Source: Astropecten irregularis (lineage: Eukaryota; Echinodermata; Asteroidea; Paxillosida; Astropectinidae). From it: a stretch of 64,000 nt of DNA. The notes beneath the pieces were generated by a model. That model was not told the DNA's origin. It did no database searches and saw only the letters and a list, made by a program, of their open reading frames with translations. The translations under genes and the position numbers were made by a program. The stretch lies in assembly GCA_963971285.1 (NCBI GenBank), contig OZ020254.1:7502001-7566000 (forward strand), written 5' to 3'. Every line of letters begins with the position of its first letter. Position 1 is the first letter of the stretch. Positions 25,201 to 37,472 of this stretch are shown one piece after another.

Positions 25201-28200
25201 TAAGCCACCTTTGATTGCGTGAGCTTTGACTTTCCAGTTGTTATCAAACTGCGTCAAGAACAGCAGATTCTTGGTGACTTTGGGGTCTTGTAGAGACAGG
25301 AGGCTGGCAGTGTTGGTTGCAGCGATGCGCACGGCGATATATGCATCAGTGAAGCACTGTAGGTATGCTGGTAAGAGCCTGGCAGTCATGATGCCTGTAT
25401 TCAAAATGAAACAAAGTAAGATTATGCAGTTCTTGCACATAACATACTGCATTGAAATAATCTGGTACCCTAATGCTTTTCTAAACCATGAACCATGGTT
25501 CTCTGATGAAATAATGTAATAGCTTGTCCACAACCATAGACTTTTCTTTATTTATAAACATAGACTCGTGGTTACCATTAGCGGCCAAATACTGCAGATC
25601 ATTTCGTCTCCTCGAAAGACGGCATAACCAAATTCAACATTTTTGTTGACTTTCCAATTTCCATAGCTGTTCAAAACACATACCATCATTGCTTATGTTG
25701 TTTCAACTACATTCAGCAATATCTTTTTATAATGTTTATGAATCATTATGTACAAATTGTGTTCAAATTTGATGGCTCGCCATAGTTTCTGCCATCTTGG
25801 TTGGCAAAAACTTGGGCTTTGACTTAGCAAAAGAAAGGTCTATACAGAAAAAATAGTTGCAAAGTCTTGAGTATTAATGTGCAAAGGACAAAATGTATCA
25901 TTTGATAGTGCTTTAGACAAAGATGAAAAAATATTGAATTTAGGGCTGTGCATTCTACCCGGGTACTCGAAACCCGACCATAACCATCGAGTACCCGGCT
26001 CCATTTTTTCGATTCTATTACCCGTAAAAAATAACAACCATGCCTTTTTTCATAAAATACATCACTGACCTGCAAAATTGGTACTTTTTTGCAATGTCAA
26101 AAGCAGATTATTTACCGGAAATCTGTACTGAAGCCGGCAGCGAGCCACATATCGACGCAGTCCGGCCGCGATCTACGGTACCGGACAACGCGACGCACCC
26201 CGGCTGCGATGTAGGCCAACATGTACCGACCAAAAATCCTACCGATCATCGGAACCGACCGAGCCTACACCATGCACACACACAGTACGTACGGTGTATG
26301 TAGTCTTCATGCCCACACGTGGTCGAAACTGGTGCACGTTGTTTTGACATCGTGACTATTACGCGTGGCCGTGTGTGGGGCGGATACCAGTCATGGAATA
26401 TTCGAGATTACCATGCTGACCATGTGCACAATGCATCGTGTTTATGTCTTAATAATGCGTTGGTCCCCCTAGGAATTTTTCTCACGTTATTTCTTAAGAT
26501 CTAGCACATGTGTCGTACGTGAAAAGTGTGTTTCATCTAATTGGCCAACTGGACAAAATTACCGACAGAAATTCAAGTAAGATTTAGCTGATCAGGAAAA
26601 TGCGATTTACGGGGTGGTCAGAATATGACGGGGATCACGCAACGGAATAACAACCCTGACAATGCATACATCGTGTTTGATGTCGGCGGTGCTCGATGTC
26701 GGAAAAAAGATCGCGCTAAGTTTTGCTTGGCCTGTCATGTCGGTAGAAATAGCGTAAACTAAAATAGCCGAAAAATAGCCGAAATCTGCTAAAGGTCGGG
26801 GTGTTTTGGGGAGGGTCTGGTAATTGTTTAGCCTGGCTTGGAGCCCCGATACGGTACTCACCAACGGCCATTACGCAACATACTTCCGGGTTCTTAATTT
26901 CTTATGTTTTATATTATATCGCGGATACCCGGGTACCCGCCCGTTTGGGCAAAGGGTACTCGGGTCCAAAATTACCCGTGAATGCACAGCCCTAATTGAA
27001 TTATGAGAGTTTACCAAGGTGAGCTATCTTGTTCAGTGCATCTATGCGGTCTCGTTCATTTCCCTCTAGAAGGCGATCACGGAGGTCATCGTGTACCTCC
27101 TTGCCATGTCCTGTCCTGCCCATGGTCTGAGCAGCAGCTTTCCTGACCTCATGGTGCCAGTCAGTCCACATCAAGCTGCTCAGCTTATGGGTGATATCCT
27201 TCATGGTCCAAGAAAGCAAAAGACGGCAGGTTAATAATAATATACAAATGTCTTGCTGGTGCTGTCTATTTCACCTGCTTCATCCTTGATAAGTTGATAT
27301 ACTGTGCATGGGACTGAACCACAAATATACTTTCTCTTATCATTTTGAAGAGAAATCTCCTTAAATCCTACAAAAAATCCAACATTCATAAGCACAAACT
27401 TTTTGTCACTTGTGACATGGAATGAGTTGAGCCAACAAATATAATTCTGTTGCTTGGGCTCGGCAGTCAAGGGGGTCGATTTCACAAAGCTCCGCGACAC
27501 ATCATAACTTGAGTTGCAAAGGTTATAACACGTTGCTATCTTATGATTGGCCAGTCTGTCTTTTTAATGGATCAACAAAAATATCATTTCTAAAGGGCAG
27601 TTAATAAGATCGATAATTCTTACCAAATTAATTTAAAAAAAAAAAGTTTTTGAAAAGTTGAATGTGCTAGAGCTATTCAAAGCAAAGTGAGAGCAAAATG
27701 CAGGCAACAGTTGTAACGATGCAAAACCTGACTCGTCTTCAAATAAGGCAAGCCGTATATCAAACGCATCGCGACGTATTTGGAGAAATGGGTTTCACGA
27801 CGCATCATACCTGAAACGCATCACAGAGATGCGATATGTCTTACAACTGTCACGTATCATATTAAAAGTTAGTCAAATTTAAAGAAATTGGCCCAGGTCC
27901 ATCAGAGACTGCCGTCCTTGGACAGATTTGAGATGGGTTTATGGCTTCCCACGAAAATACTTGTTCCCTTACCTTGTTAATGTTCCCATTCAGGCGTGGT
28001 AGCACCCTGCATGCAATGATACGATGGCGCCAACTAGTACTGTTTAACTGCTCCCCGACCATGGAGTGGACGATAGTAGAGTTGCTACTCAGCTTGGCCA
28101 TTAAGCTGATGCAGCGCTCGTTCTTGATCATATCCCCGCTGCCGAGGAGTTGCTGGATCAGTTCCCCGACTACGTAGGAGTCGCAGACGCCAGCATGGGC

Positions 28201-31200
28201 TAGGCACTGTGCAGCGGCCCATCGCTCTGGCTCGTTGCCATTGCGCATGATGTCATTCAGAATCTTCCTGGCCTGTTTTTGTTGAACAGTAAAATACAAT
28301 CAATATGGACAATTTTGCCAAGAAGATGAATCAAATCTCACAAGAAGAGATTAAGATTTGTGTGGAATCTTATTAAAATTTCATTAAAAGAAAAGAAAAA
28401 TTCAGTATTGTATGTTGTTTATCATACCATTACACTGTTTTACAACAGTTCTTTCCAGAATTCATAAAGTATTATTTTGTTAGTTGTATTATTAGCAATA
28501 TGCAGTTAAAACACCCTATTAACAACAGCTTATAGACTAAGTGCCACCATCACAGATTGTAAAAGAAGCTGTTGTATTAAAGGTAATTTCATACTTTGGT
28601 TTTTGTACAAGAAATGCAGATTCATAGACAACAATATCAAGACAGATACAGTAAGTCATCTGTGAAATTCCCAGTCCCATACGGTGCTCACCTTTTGAGA
28701 GAAAACAGCAAAAAACACCTATATTTAAAAAAAATATCATTTTTAATCTTCCAAAGATCAAAATTGTTTTCGGTCATTGGTTTTAATTACCCTTTCCTGG
28801 ATAAATACAGCATTTCAGGCAGAAACATTTTAACAGTATGTTTCTAGCTACCATCACCATCTTTACACCCTGAAGGTTACAGGTAAATCTGTTTCCATAT
28901 GCTACCAAAGTATGATAGTACCTTTAGGGGCAAATGACAAAATAATCTCAGGCAATAATGACTTGCACTGACATCGGATACAAAACAACAAAAACTGGTT
29001 AATGCTCCTGTGAAAACTGTGCTGAAATGAAAGACACGTGCTGGACCAGTGGACCACAGGGACCAAATAAAAGGTGTGACCATACATGGAGCAAAGCTAT
29101 ATCATAAATACTGACCTCTATATTTGATGGCTATCCAATAGAAGGCAATAAGGGAAACAAATGCGTAATTGAAAATATGAGTTTAATGATTCAGAAATTT
29201 CAAACGACATTGTTGAAGAAAATGAAACTTGAAACTTTGGAATACAGGATCGACATTTATTTCCAGCACTCTGAGCGATAGCTTTCTTTTAGCAGTTCAT
29301 AACTTCCTTTCAGTGTTAAATCAATGAGTTATTTTCTCTGTGATAATAGGAAGCCTGTAGCATATGAAACCTGCAGAAAATCCGGTCATTTTGCAGAGCC
29401 TGGGGTCGATTTCACAAAGAATCAAAACCTCTTAGGCCTACGTTTTTGAACTGTGATGATATATCTGTTGGATATCAACTGGGGTGCAACTTACCTCTTC
29501 GTTGGGTTTGTTGAGAGTGTATAGAGCAATGGCAGCAGTAACTCTGACCCTGGCGCTGGTGTCTTGCAACGCTTTCTCCACACAGTGCAGTAGTGCATCA
29601 GGCAGCATGCCCTCTGAGTCACTGGTGTTCTTGTTTTGATTGATGGCTGCCAGGGCCTTCTTGGCAAATGTACCTATAAGTGTAACAACAGGGATACAAA
29701 TGTAAATTTAGACGAAACAAATTGAACTGAAATTAAAAATTATAACCGCTTTTCAATTTCTGTTTGTTAATGAGCAATCTTTTGATGGGAATGTCAGTTA
29801 AGCCCCACAACACTGAAGAAAACCAATGAATATTACCAGATTTTTTATTTTAAAAAAGTACAACTTTCAAACTAAACAAAGAATAACCCCTGTTGGATTC
29901 CTGAGGAAATTCATTGAAAACTCATGACAACTGGAAAATCCATGCAAATCTTATTGGAATCTGAATGTTACAGTCTTCTCATGAGACATTTTAAGGAAAC
30001 ATTACAACATAAAATGATACCGCATTAGATAATGCAAACAAGCATCAATTATGTTGATAACTAGGATGAGGCTGAGGGTGGGGTCCGGTTGTGGTTTAGG
30101 TGTGGAAAGATAATTGTAACTAAACAGCAAACACATCTTACTTTTCATTGGCACACCAGGTTCTGCAGGGGGTCTGTAGGTTGCTGCCTTGGCAATGGTC
30201 GCTATGGCCTGCAGACGGACATGTTCGTGGATGTCGGACATGTCTCTCACAAGATCATCGATGGAGCTATCATACCACTTGTTACCTAGATGCCATTTGG
30301 TTCTCCATTCATCAACTACAGGCAAATTGAGAGAGAAGTTTTTGAAAAATCATTCTCAACAGCATAATAAAACGGCTGGAAAACAAATCCAAAACTTAGG
30401 TAATATTTTCCCCAAGATTAACAGAAGAGCTTGCATATGACATCCCAGTTCTATAAAGGTATACATGATAGGTAAAGGTCACAGAGCAGCACTCACACTT
30501 TGTCTGATCCAGCATGTACATGAAATAACAAGCCTTTAAAAAATTTGAACTCAATCGAACATTTGAGTCACGAGCAAATAACAAAAATCCAACTCATGTA
30601 GAATGGTTTGATCTTACCCCGAAATACACCATTTTAGGTGGAAATATTTTAACGATATGTTTCTACCAGCACCATCTCCATATCCTGAAAGTTATGGGTA
30701 AATTTGTGAACATTTCTGCTTGGGTATGTTACCAATCCTGTACTGTTAGGTGGGCACTATCTCAGTATTTCATTGAAATGCTTGTAATCAGAGCTCATGA
30801 CGACACTGCCATGGAGATGTCACATACCTAACTTGAGCAGTGCCTGATTCTGCTTGTGCTGCTTCTGTTCTGACAGGTCTGGTTCCCTGTGTGCCTCTGG
30901 GTCATACCCTGCTTCATGGATGGTTAAAGAGACGTCACCCTGTCAGGAATTTAGAAAGATGTGTTATGCATTGGGAAACAAATCATATATATATCCAGTT
31001 CAGGGCCTAATTTCATGGAATCCATTAATGTTTAATAACAAAATTTCTTTGCTTACGGTAGCAAAATTTCTTTGCTTACGGTAGCAGAATTTCTTTGCTT
31101 ACGGTTAGCGTATTTCACAGAGACTTTTCACAGAAAACAATCGTGGTTATTAGTAGAAAATCTTCGCTAACCGAAAAGTCATGCTTAAAGATTCCATGAA

Positions 31201-33234
31201 ATAAATTTCATGCGTAGTAGTGCCCGCAAGCACAAAAATAGGCCGTAACGGATATTCCATGAAATTGGGCCCAGTTCCAAGGTGAACATTATTTTCATTA
31301 TGGGCTTGCAGCAGGTCAGGTCTGGTGTGTTAATACCTGAATTGCGACTGGCAACTGGTTCCATTTCTTGTAACCCCTATGTCCTTTCTGAGTCTTGTCT
31401 TCTTTAGGGTCGTTGTCCTTCTTCGTCTTCCTATCTGGAGTATCTCCGCTCCATGAAGCCGGGTCCTGGGGATATTCCTCCTGCCTGGTGACCTGGTACA
31501 AGTTGCCCGTGTCCAGGAAGAGACGTGAGGAGTCCAGATGTAGCATCTGCTTGGCTCCTGATGGGAAAATGGCAGATTGGCAGAAGGTCTTAGTCATTCA
31601 TATGCCTGATTACTTGCCCTTATGCACTGATTAAATCATGTAAAAATACAGTCCACATTTTTGTTAGAATTTTGATCTGCTCATCCTTAAGGTAATCTTT
31701 TTCACATTATGCAAAACAAAGATACACACATCATTTTTAAAAACTACACAAGAAAAGAGAAATATGGTGATAAAATCATGGCTGCAACTACATGTACCAT
31801 TCAAAAACTAGATTTTCTTTCATATACATGTATATGTTTAACTCTCACTTGTCATTAAAGAATTTAGAAAACATTGAGCACAGATTTAAAATTGTCATTA
31901 AAAATTGACTTTGAATACATTTTCCTAGTTTGATCGGAGTCGGTAATCGGTATGATCCGTAAATCTAAAATGAAGGGGTACACTAGCTTACCGGACAGCC
32001 ACTCCTGTTCAAACTGATTCCCAGTATCGTACATCTTGTCACCAACTGCAGGATTCATCACATCTTTCAAGGTTGGTGGTGGTTTGGGTTTCTTCCTCGT
32101 TACCCTGATCTCCCTGGCTGTGCTGTTGATTGCTCCTGAAGATTAAATATGAATCCTTTAGTCAAAGTTCATTTGAAAAAATCAAGGAAATCAAAGTTTT
32201 GAAGGAATGTCTTTGAAGTCCTCGTAATGGCATTATAATCTAACCTTTAAGCTTTATCCAAGCAGATACTTACCTGCCAGTTCTTTCTCTAACTGTCTCT
32301 GCTGTCGCCGAACTGCATCAGGCTGGCGATAGAATGAGGCAAGTGATCTAGAGTTGACATCATCAGCCTCCATTGTGCTTGTGATAGCTTCTTGCTGCTG
32401 CTGCTGCTGACTTGCCAACAGCTTGGACCCCGTCTTGGAGGCAGTAAGAATGGTCTCCTTGCTGGTGCTCATGTCACTCACGCTGACGTCATCATGAATC
32501 AAAGTGTCCATGTGACTGGAGGGCTCCCCGTACATGTCGACGAGCATCCGGTGCAGTTTGTCCTTCTGCGGACCCTCGGATGTTTGTTCTCCCACGATCC
32601 AGCGGGCTGTGTTCTTACTCAGATGCATCAGGAGGTGCTCGTCCCAATTCTGCGAGTACTTGCTTTGGACTTGATTGGCACTCGCCTCTTCTGCAGAGTC
32701 TTCGATGGGTTCTTCTGTGATGAATGCTGCAGATTTTGGGCTTCGCCTGGATTCCACGTCAGTCTTAACAGTTTCCTTGTCTTCTTCTCTCACACTGGAG
32801 ATAATAGGCTTCAGCTTCTGCTTTCTCAGAGGCTCAAGTCGATGCTGGGAACGCTTCTTGATGTGGCAAGGAAGATGCTGGTTAGTGGTCCTTGAGTTAT
32901 ACCTGCCCACTGGTCCTACAAATGTCCTTTTCTCTCGCTGGACAATATCAGAACAGTCGTAGGCATCTTTAAGCAGTTTCTTATCATAAGGCAATGTGTG
33001 AGCTGCATGTGATCTGACAACATCTTCACTGAATATGAGATCCGAGCTTATCTTCTGCAGGTAGTCCCTTCTGAGCATATTCTGGCGCTGACTGAAGTAT
33101 GCAGTTGGTCGTAAATCTGACAAACTGATCTGAGATCCCTTGAAACTGCTTGCATCAGCTCCAACCTGAGGCACTTTAACCCTGTCCCCACAGGGGAAAA
33201 GATCTGGGTGCTGGGGTAGGCGATCCATGGCCAT
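22272..33234 (-). CDS. HEATR4: HEAT repeat-containing protein, HEATR4-like
   Basis: Twelve reverse-strand exons join without a stop: 33234-32274, 32135-31992, 31557-31337, 30939-30828, 30315-30142, 29673-29495, 28272-27973, 27198-27015, 25394-25209, 24290-24101, 23648-23447 and 23039-22272. They give 1206 residues. The N-terminal 480 residues look disordered, with a six-glutamine run near 276-281. HEAT-type helix pairs follow from about 500 to 920 (VRLQAIATIAKAA, VRVTAAIALYTL, RWAAAQCLAHAG, EVRKAAAQTMGRTG, VRIAATNTASLL, VRAEALQTLVKLG). The C-terminal 255 residues are acidic and low in complexity. This N-terminal extension plus central HEAT block is why I call it HEATR4, whose animal members are linked to testis and cilia; the identification is from memory and the acidic tail may be lineage-specific. 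Start: MAMDRL ATG, preceded by a likely UTR splice acceptor at about 33261. For exon 11 the acceptor at 23648 is preferred because it restores frame with the GTATGT donor of exon 10. Confidence 0.75.
23150..23255. repeat. Second copy of the 7225-7330 dispersed repeat (inverted)
   Basis: The segment reads AGTCTGCTCTAGTCCTCATC, with GGTCTCAATGTTTCAACTAG before it. This is the reverse complement of the core at 7225. It lies in the HEATR4 intron between exons 11 and 12. Confidence 0.6.
24433..24473. repeat. Perfect 20-bp palindrome with 1-nt spacer
   Basis: AATCAAGATCATTTATATTA is followed by one base and its exact reverse complement. It is AT-rich and lies in a HEATR4 intron. The RNA would form a 20-bp hairpin with a tiny loop. 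Confidence 0.85.
24794..25167. mobile_element. MITE family A, copy 5 (inverted, diverged)
   Basis: Starts TAAAGGTAGCATCATACTTT and ends ATCAAAGTATGGTTCTACCT. The interior keeps the ACCGTTAAAAT and GTATTTATCCAGAAAT segments and a GATCTCCGAGATC palindrome. It then departs from the consensus, so it may be rearranged. It sits between HEATR4 exons 9 and 10. Confidence 0.75.
25933..27002. mobile_element. Non-autonomous hAT-like transposon with 8-bp target duplication
   Basis: The element spans 25941-26994 (1054 bp). Its ends are TAGGGCTGTGCATTC and GAATGCACAGCCCTA, perfect 15-bp inverted repeats, with further internal inverted similarity (TACCCGGGTACTCG near the left end, CGGATACCCGGGTACCCG near the right). 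The flanks 25933-25940 and 26995-27002 both read ATTGAATT, an 8-bp target-site duplication typical of hAT. No transposase frame is present, so it depends on an outside enzyme. The exact duplication points to a fairly recent insertion. It sits 10 bp from the 5' splice site of HEATR4 exon 8. Confidence 0.9.
28578..28926. mobile_element. MITE family A, copy 6 (HEATR4 intron)
   Basis: Bounded by TAAAGGTAATTTCATACTTT and ACCAAAGTATGATAGTACCT-TTA. The interior is colinear with copies 1 and 4 but missing a few short stretches. Confidence 0.85.
30453..30749. mobile_element. MITE family B, copy 2 (inverted, HEATR4 intron)
   Basis: One end reads GTTACCAATCCTGTACTGTT, matching the reverse complement of the family B terminus. 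The interior shares CACAGAGCAGCACTCACACT-TTGTCTGATC with copy 3 at 50298-50648 in the opposite orientation. Confidence 0.72.
31003..31272. mobile_element. Inverted-repeat element with internal 23-bp tandem repeats
   Basis: The ends are GGGCCTAATTTCATGGAAT and ATTCCATGAAATTGGGCCC. Inside, at 31039-31106, the unit AAATTTCTTTGCTTACGGTA-GCA is repeated about three times. It lies in the HEATR4 intron between exons 3 and 4. Confidence 0.7.
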
Positions 33235-34224
33235 TATGGCTTGTTTCTAATTCTGTACTGAAATATTAGGAACCAAAAAACACTGATTAATTTACAGGCT
33301 TATTACATTTTCATTGACGACAAAATTACAATAGCTTAATAATTGACAACTGTAAAATAATGTGATTAAAATTCAGGTTTTACTTTTTTGGTGAGGGCAA
33401 GGCCAATTTTCCATTACAAGCCAAGGGGCACTTCCATTAAAAAATCATAGGCCTAATGTCTATGGAAATTCGGAAACATTTGTCCCCACAAATGACAAAA
33501 AAGAAAAGCTTGAAAATCACTCAATCTTTTCTGTGAATGTGAGAGATGAAATGCAGCCCATCTATTTGTGCTCACGATTATCCTGTGTGATGATTTGTTC
33601 CGTGTATAAAAATGGCGATTTCTATGGGATTCTCTTTGTGTAACTTTAAGCATTTATTCCACCAAGCAAGACAAAAAGTTACATGTCATAGGTCTACAGA
33701 AGTAAAATGTTGGCACACCGTTTTGGCTTGCGGTGGAGCACGTACCGTACACAAAACAAATCAACTGGTTGTGTGGTACAGGCCTGTACGTCTATTAGTT
33801 AGTATTACTTTTGTGACGTATAGAAGGTCAACCCTCGAAAACTGAACTTTTGAATGACTCGAAAAATGACTGACGATAGATGAAATTTTTGTGAAACATA
33901 TCAATTGTCATTGCAGCACCTATCGCGACTCCCAGTCCTAGATCGTGTCCTTAACTTTGTATACACTTGTCGATGTGCCTTTTGTGGTCGTTTCACTTTC
34001 AGCTTCAGTTACTTAGGCAATAAAAATGCTTTAAGTTTAACACTCATTTTATTCATTCCACATTCATTCAGGTTTTGGGAACCACTTGTCCACAATTACC
34101 CATTAAATGATAAGTTTCTAATTTATAATATGGACATGTGGACATGTCACTTGTCAGACTTTTTTCACCTTTTCACTCGTCGTAAAGTTTCTCGACCACC
34201 TGTCGTCGTCAGCGGGCAGCGGCC
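33235..34224. promoter_or_regulatory. Divergent intergenic region between HEATR4 and the coiled-coil gene
   Basis: About 1 kb separates the HEATR4 start codon (reverse strand) from the first possible exon of the small coiled-coil gene (forward strand). A reverse-strand splice acceptor near 33261 implies a HEATR4 5' UTR exon further up, so transcription start sites probably lie at about 33.6-34.2 kb for both genes. A dispersed repeat resembling 54870-55020 covers about 33470-33620 (ATGAAATGCAGCCCATCTAT, GTGCTCACGAT). No core promoter motif was convincing. Confidence 0.4.
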
Positions 34225-36063
34225 ATGTTGCTTATGTTACCATGTCGACAAATTAAATTGCAACGTGCAGTTCATGTCGGTAAATAATAACGTGCAGTTC
34301 ATGCATACGTACGTTTGGTAAACATGTACCCACAATTCCTTGCGAAAAGTTAACAAACCGAATTGTTCAGAAGAGAGTCGAAGTTGCCCGAAACTTTGTA
34401 AAATTGTAAGTTACATTTTTTACCTTTTCCCTGTCTTCAAGTTCTGTACTTAATTGGTTACATGCTTACAAGTTACAGTAGACTACAATTGTTAAATTTT
34501 GGAGGCCGACGGTCGGTCTAGCCCCCAAAATATTATTAAAAAAGGGAGTTCAACTTATTTGGGACGTCTAACTTAGCATTCCCATTTCCGAAATGAGTTT
34601 GACGTTGATAGCCCCAGAATTAATTCAGTTAGGCCCAGGGGCAGGGCAGGCCTAAAGGAAAAAAAAACATGTAGGCCTAGGGCCTACACAGTTGTAAACA
34701 AACAAATAGGCCTAGGCGTAAAATCAAACCATTTTTATGATTAGGCCTTAGCCGAACCTTAAGACTTAACTCAGACTATTAATATTTGAAGGGACTAGCC
34801 TAGGCTTTGTTGAGAAAGATCTGACTTGGGAAATCCCCAATATGACAGGCCTTTAAAGTTGAAGTAGACTCCGACCGAGTATGCCCTGAATTATTTCTTG
34901 ATATTTTGTTTTGATGACTGAGCTGTTTACTTTACTTGTAGTTATACTACAAATACTTGCAAAGCAGGCTTCCCTGAAAAGACAAACCAAGATGCTCCGC
35001 TTGGAGCAGGACCAACACTACCAGAATAAACAAGAGGAATTGGAGATACTGAGCAAACAGCTCAAGAAGACCAAGGAAGATTTAAACACAATGAGCTGTA
35101 AGTATCCGAGCAAAGGCTTGAGGCAATAAGCCTTCAGTTTTTACAGTTCAGAAAAAAACATGACGAGTTGGTAGATAGTCCACATAGAAAGGTCTTGTAT
35201 TTTCACTCAAGTCATGTCCATCAATAGGCCTAGGCCCTACTCCTAAAAAAATCAAGTTTGATGGATGATATCTTTTTTGTTACTGATCTATGAACAGTGA
35301 AACTGGTATTATTGGAAAGCATAATTATTTCTCTTTACAATGATGTGTCAAATGCGAGGTAATGTAATCATAATGTAAACAGTCCTGATATGCAGCAATG
35401 TCAAAAATGAAATGTTGCAAAATTTGTTGTTTTTTGTTGGTGAATTTCCAATATTTCGAGGATGGACTGAGTTTGATGAATGGTGTTGATGCGCTGATGT
35501 ACCCAAGCACGATCCAAACATGGCGTATTCTCGTTTGCATTTTGCAACATTTCACTTCTGACTTTGCTCTTTATTCAGGAGAAATGCATATATTCCATGA
35601 TTGCATAATCACAACAGATGGCACTAAAGAGGAATAATGAAGCTTCCCAATGATACTAGTTTCGCTGTTCAAAGATCAGTAACAAACAAGAAATCATCCC
35701 TCACAGTTGAGTTGCATTACTTTTTTAGGGGTTTACAAGGCATACTCTCTTTAATACTCCAACAGAGTTTACTGAATTTTGTTAATGTAAAAGTATAGAA
35801 AATGGAAACTTTCAAAATTAGTAGGGATGTGTGACCACTTTGATAGACCTTAAATTAGGTCTATTACGTCTTTCATATGAAAGTGAAAGTGAAACTAATT
35901 CTGTCTTTCTTCTATGTCTACAATTTTGTTTTTCAATTCAGTACAAGCACACGTGCTGCAAGTGGACCTATCCACCCAGTTCAACCCATTCACAGTCAGC
36001 AAAATCAAGAAAACTCAAGACTCTTGCGACAAGTGCGGCACTACAGTCCAAGGAGAGAAATGA
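34225..36063 (+). CDS. Small coiled-coil protein, family not recognised
   Basis: The certain part is two exons, 34992-35097 and 35942-36063, giving 75 residues from MLRLEQDQ to the stop after TVQGEK. The junction is GT-AG and phase-consistent. Heptad-like segments (LEILSKQLKKTKEDLNTM, VLQVDL) predict a coiled coil. The C-terminus has a CDKCG motif, one CxxC that could bind metal only with a partner. A longer model is also in phase: ATG at 34225, donor at 34279, acceptor at 34942. It gives 110 residues and adds ILQILAKQASLKRQTK, which continues the heptad pattern, so I favour it modestly. The gene starts divergently from HEATR4. I do not recognise the family. The coiled coil suggests a scaffold or complex subunit, but that is inference. 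Confidence 0.6.
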
Positions 36064-37472
36064 ATTTCCACCTAAACTTGATGTCTCTTTCTTGGCATTA
36101 CAGAGCCAGCCCATGTTTGGATGTTGCCTTTGCGACCCGTTGATATTCCTGTATCATACATTCCACTTTAAAAAGTGTTAAATTTCCAGAATTTGCAAAT
36201 GCTTGTTCTTTGTATCCACATATTAGTCACACTGTATTTTCAACTGTTAGTAAGCTGCAAAATCTACCAGGCTTTTTACAGTAACTTTTACATGATTTGT
36301 ATTTAATTGAGGACAACTTGGGAACTATTTATTAACTCAAAGTCAGACAAAATTCATTTTGTTCAGCGAGTGCTTTAATTGAAAACATAAACTTCTATAA
36401 ATTAAGAATGTACACAGGCAATGAAGTCTTGCTCTATACAGATATAAAATATATATTCCCTTTCCCGGTGGTACTTATTGTATACATGTCCATAGTACAC
36501 AGTACTAAACACACAAAATGGAAGCAAAATCTATCTTTAATCATAAAAATCAGTGAACCGCAAGCTACACCTCCAAATATTCAGTCATCAAAAACCCACA
36601 ATGGAAACTGACTACATGTAGATTAATTTGAAGTCAATGAAAAGTGAACCCAAAAAAAATATTTGAGAGCGGGATTCGAACTAGCCACCCCCAGAATACA
36701 ATACCGGTGCTCAACCAATTGAGCTATCCAATTCTATGTTGGCGGTGTCCCTAATAGTTTATCATCTTTGTTCGTTTAACAGTGTGAGTGGTTTCAAGGC
36801 TTCCGACTGCCCAGCAAACAAACAAAGACAATTGACTATTAGGGACACCACCAAAATAGGGATGGATATCTTTTTTTTTAGTTGGTAGAGTGGCGGTATG
36901 GTATTGCGAGGCGCACTGGTTTAAATCCAGCTCCAATTTTTCTTTGTTCACTTTTCAAAATATTTAGGATAGAATTGGGTACTACTATAAGCTGCAATAT
37001 TCAAACTATGAAATAAGTTTCTGTCTGGATTTTACCTAGCTGAAGTTAAGGCCTTCCATGTCAGACTGGTCTTTTAGAATTCAAATTTGAATCCTAAAGT
37101 GTGTAGTCGTTTTTAAAATAATTCAAATTGTAACAGATGACATTTTGAAAGTTGACAAATTGTGAAAGAGTCAGCATTATTGTACAGTATTAAAAACTTG
37201 CTTGATGGCCAAGATAAGATAAATGTGAAAAGACAAACCAAAACGTTACTCCTTTGTTTAAATAAAACCAGACTAATTACAAATAAACTTAAAATGACAC
37301 GTTCAAGAAGTCCTTTTGTACATAGAAATTTCTCTCACTGTAATTTCAGCATTTCAAAATATGTATTTAGAGACCAGAGAGGCAATTTCAACAGGCCAAG
37401 GTTTTTGCTTATCACAATATTCAATTCATATAATGACTTCAACTTCATTCCTGACACAGATTTGATCGAAAA
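36064..37472. other. Convergent gap between the coiled-coil gene and PERK
   Basis: It holds the 3' UTRs of both genes and an inverted pair of tRNA-derived SINE copies at about 36640-36970. AATAAA (forward) occurs near 37260. No other gene is supported. Confidence 0.5.
36640..36970. repeat. Inverted pair of tRNA-derived SINEs
   Basis: On the reverse strand a tRNA-like head (TAGCTCAATTGGTTGAGC A box, AGTTCGAATCC B box) occupies about 36737-36668. On the forward strand a second, more decayed head (TTAGTTGGTAGAGTGGCGGT, TGGTTTAAATCC) lies at about 36846-36935. Between them CTATTAGGGACACCACCAAA and its complement also face each other. Each head runs into TTTTTCTTTGTTCACTTTTC-like tails. Confidence 0.75.

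Noticed and set aside
36668-36737. Possible tRNA gene on the reverse strand
   Set aside because: A and B boxes are good, but the 5' and 3' ends do not form an acceptor stem and the same unit recurs with SINE tails at 43605 and 60250.
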